This document shows positions 5,590 through 8,065 of a stretch of 8,065 bases of DNA, in pieces. The stretch is from contig DOUV01000365.1 of NCBI GenBank assembly GCA_003520455.1, forward strand, positions 934 to 8,998. Direction: 5' to 3'. The DNA is from Chloroflexota bacterium. Its GTDB lineage: Bacteria; Chloroflexota; Anaerolineae; Ardenticatenales; Ardenticatenaceae. The position numbers and the translations under genes were made by a program. The notes below the pieces were generated by a model. The model saw only the letters and a list, made by a program, of their open reading frames with translations, searched no databases and had not been told where the DNA came from. How positions within the stretch are numbered: the stretch's first letter is position 1; each line of letters starts with the position of its first letter.

Positions 5590-5830
5590 TGGTAAGACAC
5601 TCCGCTTGCGGAGAAACGGTTACTTTAACAACTGAGTGTTGGCGGTTGCAGGCAGGAATCGTTGCCTGCGTAAAACACCCAACGTCAGCGTTGGGCTGGA
5701 ACCCAACTTTGCGCCTGGGATTCGTTCCAGGCAGGGCACCCGTCATGGTGCCTATGGTCTTGGACGACGAGCCGGTAGCCGGTGGCTCTTCGGTGCCAGG
5801 GACAAGCCCACGGCTTCAAGCCGTGGGTTC
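5590..5830 (+). ncRNA. HEARO / IscB-type omega-RNA-like structured RNA, stand-alone
   Basis: This stretch, on the strand opposite the operon, is built almost wholly of hairpins. They are CTCCGC/GCGGAG (5600-5605/5608-5613); GCAGGCA/TGCCTGC (5648-5654/5663-5669), enclosed by GTGTT/AACAC (5636-5640/5674-5678); CCCAACG/CGTTGGG (5678-5684/5689-5695); GCCTGGGA-TTCG-TTCCAGGC (5713-5732, one G-U pair); GGCACC/GGTGCC (5735-5740/5747-5752); GAGCC/GGCTC (5769-5773/5784-5788); and a terminal palindrome at 5807-5827. The unpaired signatures GACACTCC, CTGAGTGTT, AAAACACC and GGCTGGAACCC match what I remember of the HEARO family (RF02033 as I recall), the omega-RNA that guides IscB nucleases. No IscB, TnpB or TnpA gene is present. 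Ends are approximate. The alternative is a TnpB-type omega-RNA or an IS200/IS605 miniature element. Confidence 0.68.
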
Positions 5831-5834
5831 ATGA
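5807..5834 (+). repeat. Right-end palindrome followed by ATGA
   Basis: CCCACGGCTT (5807-5816) and AAGCCGTGGG (5818-5827) form a 10-bp perfect inverted repeat around one base; as a folded hairpin this is an 8-bp stem with a TTCAA loop. TTC and then ATGA (5831-5834) follow. This layout is typical of the right end of IS200/IS605-group elements. Confidence 0.65.
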
Positions 5835-5909
5835 CTCTATCCATCTCTGACCGTCCCTTTCTGCCAGGCATTCAATATCCGGCGAGTGCCGACGTGGCGC
5901 TCGGCTTCG

Positions 5910-7139
5910 CTATACCTGCCACTGCCGCAAGGCCTCCTCGTCGATGACGATCCCGAGGCCCGGCTCGTCGCTCAGTTGGATGAAACCGCGGTCGAACCGG
6001 AAGGGCTCGACCAGAATGCCGTTGCCCACGACGGTCTGCTCCAGCGGCCACTCACAGATCATCAGGTTCGGGCCGGCCGCCGCCCATTGCAGCGAGGCCG
6101 CCATGTAGATGGCAGTGCCGACACTGACGTGCGGCGCGAACGGGACGGCATAGGTATCTGCCAGATCCGAGATGCGTTTCGACTCGCTGATCCCGCCGGC
6201 GCGGGAGACGTCCGGCTGTACCAGATCCATCGCCCCGGCGACCAGGAAATCATTGAAGACCCAGCGGTTACAGAGGCACTCCCCACCCGCCACCATGACG
6301 TCCAGGCTCTGTGCCAACCGGGCGTAATCGCGCAGGTTCTCAGGCATGAAGGGCTCTTCCAACCAGAGGACGCCCGCCTGCTGCATCATGTGGCCGGCCT
6401 TACGGGCAAGCGGCAGGTCGTATGCGCCGTTGACGTCGACGAAGATCGAAATGTCCGCTCCCACGGCGGCGCGCAGCACCTGCAGCGCGTGCCGGTCCTG
6501 CTCCAGGTCGATCCCCAGCTTGACCTTGAAGGCGCGGTAGCCTTCCTCGACCACGCGAGCGGCCATCTCGGCCAGGCCGCGCCAGCCTGCCTCGCCTGCC
6601 GAGATGTGCACGCGCGGCAGGCTGGAGGCGTAGACGGGAACGCGGTCGCGCATCTGGCCGCCCAAGAGTTTAGCGACCGGCACACCCAATGCCTTGCCGG
6701 CGATATCCCACAGGGCGATGTCGACGGCGCTCATGGCTTCGAGCATGAAGCCCGCCGAGTGGCCGCGCAGCCGCATTGTGGAGTACATGTTCTCCCAGAT
6801 CGGCCAGATATCGAACGGGTCGCGCCCGTAGACCACATCCTTCAACAGATAGTCGACGACGGCTTGGGCGGCCTCTGGCGCGACCGGCGTATGCGCCTCG
6901 CCCCAGCCGACGATCCCGGTGTCAGTCTCCAGACGCACGATAGCGGCATCCAGGCTACGGGCGTAGAGAGCCCGGTTGCGCCAGATCGGCGGGTATTCGG
7001 TGCTGATGTCGCCGGGATGCCCGGCTGGAAGGCCCGGATGGGCCCGGGGATCGGACGCCCAGAAGCCGGCCCCCCAGTGAGGTTTGTTGCCCTCAAGCGG
7101 CGCCCGCACGACAAAGGTTTCGATTTCCTTGATTCTCAC
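5910..7139 (-). CDS. Enolase-superfamily acid sugar dehydratase (mandelate racemase subgroup)
   Basis: This 409-residue enzyme has the complete mandelate-racemase-subgroup catalytic layout. It has the K-x-K base in F-K-V-K-L-G (K205, K207), Mg ligands D235 (F-V-D-V-N), E261 (W-L-E-E-P) and E287 (G-G-E), and the His-Asp dyad D310 (Q-P-D-V-S-R-A-G-G-I) with H337 (A-P-H-V-S-V-G-T). This set abstracts the alpha proton of a sugar carboxylate and eliminates water, giving a 2-keto-3-deoxy acid. A long N-terminal capping insert (about residues 18-58) forms the specificity loop and does not reveal the sugar. The start is GTG 7137-7139 with AGGAG eight bases upstream; a GTG at 7214 in frame adds unrelated residues. 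It follows the hydroxyacid dehydrogenase by 117 nt and feeds the kdgK/eda branch or the DHDPS-like enzyme. Galactonate, gluconate, rhamnonate or galactarate-type substrates are all possible. Confidence 0.87.
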   Translation of the reverse strand: MRIKEIETFVVRAPLEGNKPHWGAGFWASDPRAHPGLPAGHPGDISTEYPPIWRNRALYARSLDAAIVRLETDTGIVGWGEAHTPVAPEAAQAVVDYLLKDVVYGRDPFDIWPIWENMYSTMRLRGHSAGFMLEAMSAVDIALWDIAGKALGVPVAKLLGGQMRDRVPVYASSLPRVHISAGEAGWRGLAEMAARVVEEGYRAFKVKLGIDLEQDRHALQVLRAAVGADISIFVDVNGAYDLPLARKAGHMMQQAGVLWLEEPFMPENLRDYARLAQSLDVMVAGGECLCNRWVFNDFLVAGAMDLVQPDVSRAGGISESKRISDLADTYAVPFAPHVSVGTAIYMAASLQWAAAGPNLMICEWPLEQTVVGNGILVEPFRFDRGFIQLSDEPGLGIVIDEEALRQWQV

Positions 7140-7147
7140 GATCGTTG

Positions 7148-7152
7148 CTCCT
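7148..7152 (-). promoter_or_regulatory. Ribosome binding site of the acid sugar dehydratase
   Basis: The minus strand reads AGGAG, eight bases before GTG 7137-7139. It selects this start over the upstream in-frame codon at 7214. Confidence 0.65.
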
Positions 7153-7207
7153 GCGTAGCTGAGAGCCGGATCACCTCTTACGTCAGAGTGCCCACGCATT
7201 TCGGTGC

Positions 7208-7221
7208 TGCGCACATGCGCA
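7208..7221. promoter_or_regulatory. TGCGCA-CA-TGCGCA double palindrome in the gap
   Basis: TGCGCA at 7208-7213 and again at 7216-7221 are self-complementary hexamers two bases apart, in the 117-nt gap before the dehydratase gene. They could form an operator for a dimeric regulator or a small mRNA hairpin. No promoter elements are clear around them. Confidence 0.25.
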
Positions 7222-7256
7222 AAATTCCAAGCCTCGTTGCCCGAAACGGCGCGCCG

Positions 7257-8065
7257 TCAGCCCCAGACCGCCGGGTTCATCAGACCTTCGGGCCGACGGC
7301 CGTCGAGCGTCTCGACGATGCTCTGGACCGCGACCTCGGCGGTGCGGCGGAGCGCCTCGTGGGTGTAGGCGCCCAGGTGGGTTGTGGTGATCACATTCGG
7401 GCGCCCGAGCAGTGCCTTGTCGACCTGCCCTTCCACCATGTGCACATCGAGAGCCGCGCCGGCCAGATGGCCGCAATCGAGAGCCGCCGCCAGGGCGTGC
7501 GGGTCCACGACGCGCCCGCGCGCGGTGTTGACGAGGAAGGACCCGCGCTTCATTCGCGCGAGTGTTCCGGCATTCATCATCCACTCTGTGAGCGGTGTGA
7601 GCGGCACGTGTAAGCTGACCACATCAGCCTCGGTCAGCAACGCGGTCAGTGGGACAAAGGGAATCCCGCGTGGGGCCGCGAAGGCAACGTCGGGCATGAT
7701 GTCGTTGGCAAGAACTCGCATCTCGAAGCCCAGTGCGCGTGTCGCCACCTTCTTGCCAATCCGGCCCAGGCCGACGACTCCCAGGGTTTTGCCGGCCAAC
7801 TCGATCCCCGGTTCGCGAATCCAGACGCCGCTCTGGGCGCGGTTGTGCGTCGCCACGATGCGGCGAACCAGCGCCACCAGCAGCCCCATCGTCAATTCGG
7901 CGACCGAGGTGCTGTTGGCCCCGAGCGGTGTAGTGACCACCACGCCGTCACGTGTGGCGGCGTCGAGGTCGACGTTGTCCAGGCCCACGCCGTTCCGCGC
8001 CAGGATGCGCAGCCGCGGGCAGGCGCGAAAGACGCCGGCCGAGACCCGGTCCAGGCCGACGACAG
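7257..8065 (-). CDS. D-isomer-specific 2-hydroxyacid dehydrogenase, 5'-truncated by window edge
   Basis: The frame stays open to the window end. Bases beyond the first in-frame GTG (7986-7988) translate to family sequence (C-P-R-L-R-I-L-A-R-N-G-V-G-L-D-N-V-D), so that GTG is internal. About 269 residues are visible, and the missing N-terminus is probably about 50 residues. The NAD-binding motif G-L-G-R-I-G follows G-K-T-L-G-V-V. The catalytic Arg is in N-T-A-R-G-R-V-V-D. The catalytic Glu keeps its place in A-L-D-V-H-M-V-E-G, although the usual E-P has become E-G. The catalytic His is in T-T-H-L-G-A-Y. Members reduce 2-keto acids such as hydroxypyruvate, glyoxylate or 3-phosphohydroxypyruvate. 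Its position as the first visible operon gene suggests it handles a hydroxy- or keto-acid of the sugar-acid route. A serA role cannot be excluded, but no C-terminal ACT domain is present. Confidence 0.88.
   Translation of the reverse strand, partial: VVGLDRVSAGVFRACPRLRILARNGVGLDNVDLDAATRDGVVVTTPLGANSTSVAELTMGLLVALVRRIVATHNRAQSGVWIREPGIELAGKTLGVVGLGRIGKKVATRALGFEMRVLANDIMPDVAFAAPRGIPFVPLTALLTEADVVSLHVPLTPLTEWMMNAGTLARMKRGSFLVNTARGRVVDPHALAAALDCGHLAGAALDVHMVEGQVDKALLGRPNVITTTHLGAYTHEALRRTAEVAVQSIVETLDGRRPEGLMNPAVWG

Larger units (their letters stand above)
5590..5834 (+). mobile_element. Non-autonomous IS200/IS605-like element carrying the RNA
   Basis: The element is bounded on the right by a near-perfect subterminal palindrome, as in IS200/IS605 ends recognised by TnpA as single-stranded hairpins. 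ATGA follows, which I recall as the insertion target and target-adjacent motif of several HEARO/IscB elements. No terminal inverted repeats or target duplication are expected for this class, and I see none. It carries no protein gene. It is visibly less GC-rich than its neighbours, which fits insertion between two operon genes. The left boundary cannot be placed to the base. Confidence 0.5.

Noticed and set aside
5549..5746. A 65-codon minus-strand open frame over the same region
   Set aside because: No ribosome site, a composition dictated by palindromes, and no family resemblance.
5589..5834. An 81-codon open frame on the + strand across the structured RNA
   Set aside because: It coincides almost exactly with the hairpin-rich element, has no ribosome site and no recognisable motif, and its ends are set by the RNA element. 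I treat it as non-coding.
7140..7214. N-terminal extension of the acid sugar dehydratase
   Set aside because: The extra 25 residues are not family-like, and AGGAG at 7148-7152 points to GTG 7139.
5886..7613. A 575-codon + strand open frame
   Set aside because: It is antisense to the acid sugar dehydratase and the end of the hydroxyacid dehydrogenase, both with full catalytic motifs. Long antisense frames are common in GC-rich DNA.

Overview
The window is GC-rich bacterial DNA. Two features suggest Chloroflexota, as an inference rather than a proof: an LVIVD-repeat protein ending in a Thr-Pro linker plus a short W-L-F-L-P tail, and a stand-alone HEARO-like RNA element, a class I recall as abundant in some Chloroflexota. 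No rRNA, tRNA, CRISPR array, transposase gene or phage gene is visible.

Layout. (1) 1-777 (+): the 3' part of an LVIVD-repeat beta-propeller-like protein, with five near-identical 126-bp units. (2) 796-8065 (-): a sugar-acid catabolic cluster, read right to left: a D-2-hydroxyacid dehydrogenase (cut by the window edge), a mandelate-racemase-type acid sugar dehydratase, an intergenic island, a short-chain dehydrogenase, a DHDPS/NAL-family lyase, a GH105 unsaturated uronyl hydrolase, 2-keto-3-deoxygluconate kinase (kdgK) and KDPG aldolase (eda). The lyase, GH105 and kdgK genes overlap by 4 and 8 nt and look translationally coupled. (3) 5418-5909: a 492-bp gap holding a cluster of short GC-rich palindromes and, on the + strand, a compact highly structured element of about 240 nt. 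I read that element as a stand-alone HEARO / IscB-type omega-RNA with no nuclease or transposase gene beside it.

How the genes fit together. GH105 releases an unsaturated uronic acid from pectin- or glycosaminoglycan-like oligosaccharides in the cytoplasm. The enolase-superfamily enzyme dehydrates an aldonic or uronic acid to a 2-keto-3-deoxy acid. The SDR and hydroxyacid dehydrogenase interconvert keto and hydroxy groups, and the DHDPS-like enzyme probably acts on a 2-keto-3-deoxy acid. KdgK phosphorylates KDG and Eda splits KDPG into pyruvate and glyceraldehyde-3-phosphate. Transporters, a KduI-type isomerase and a regulator are not in the window.

The most notable item is the HEARO/omega-RNA-like element at about 5590-5834. 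It lies antisense to the operon, ends in a near-perfect palindrome followed at once by ATGA, and has a TATAAT box just 5' of its conserved part. Secondary items are the divergent active site of the DHDPS-family enzyme, the missing catalytic Asn of the SDR, and the tail of the LVIVD protein.
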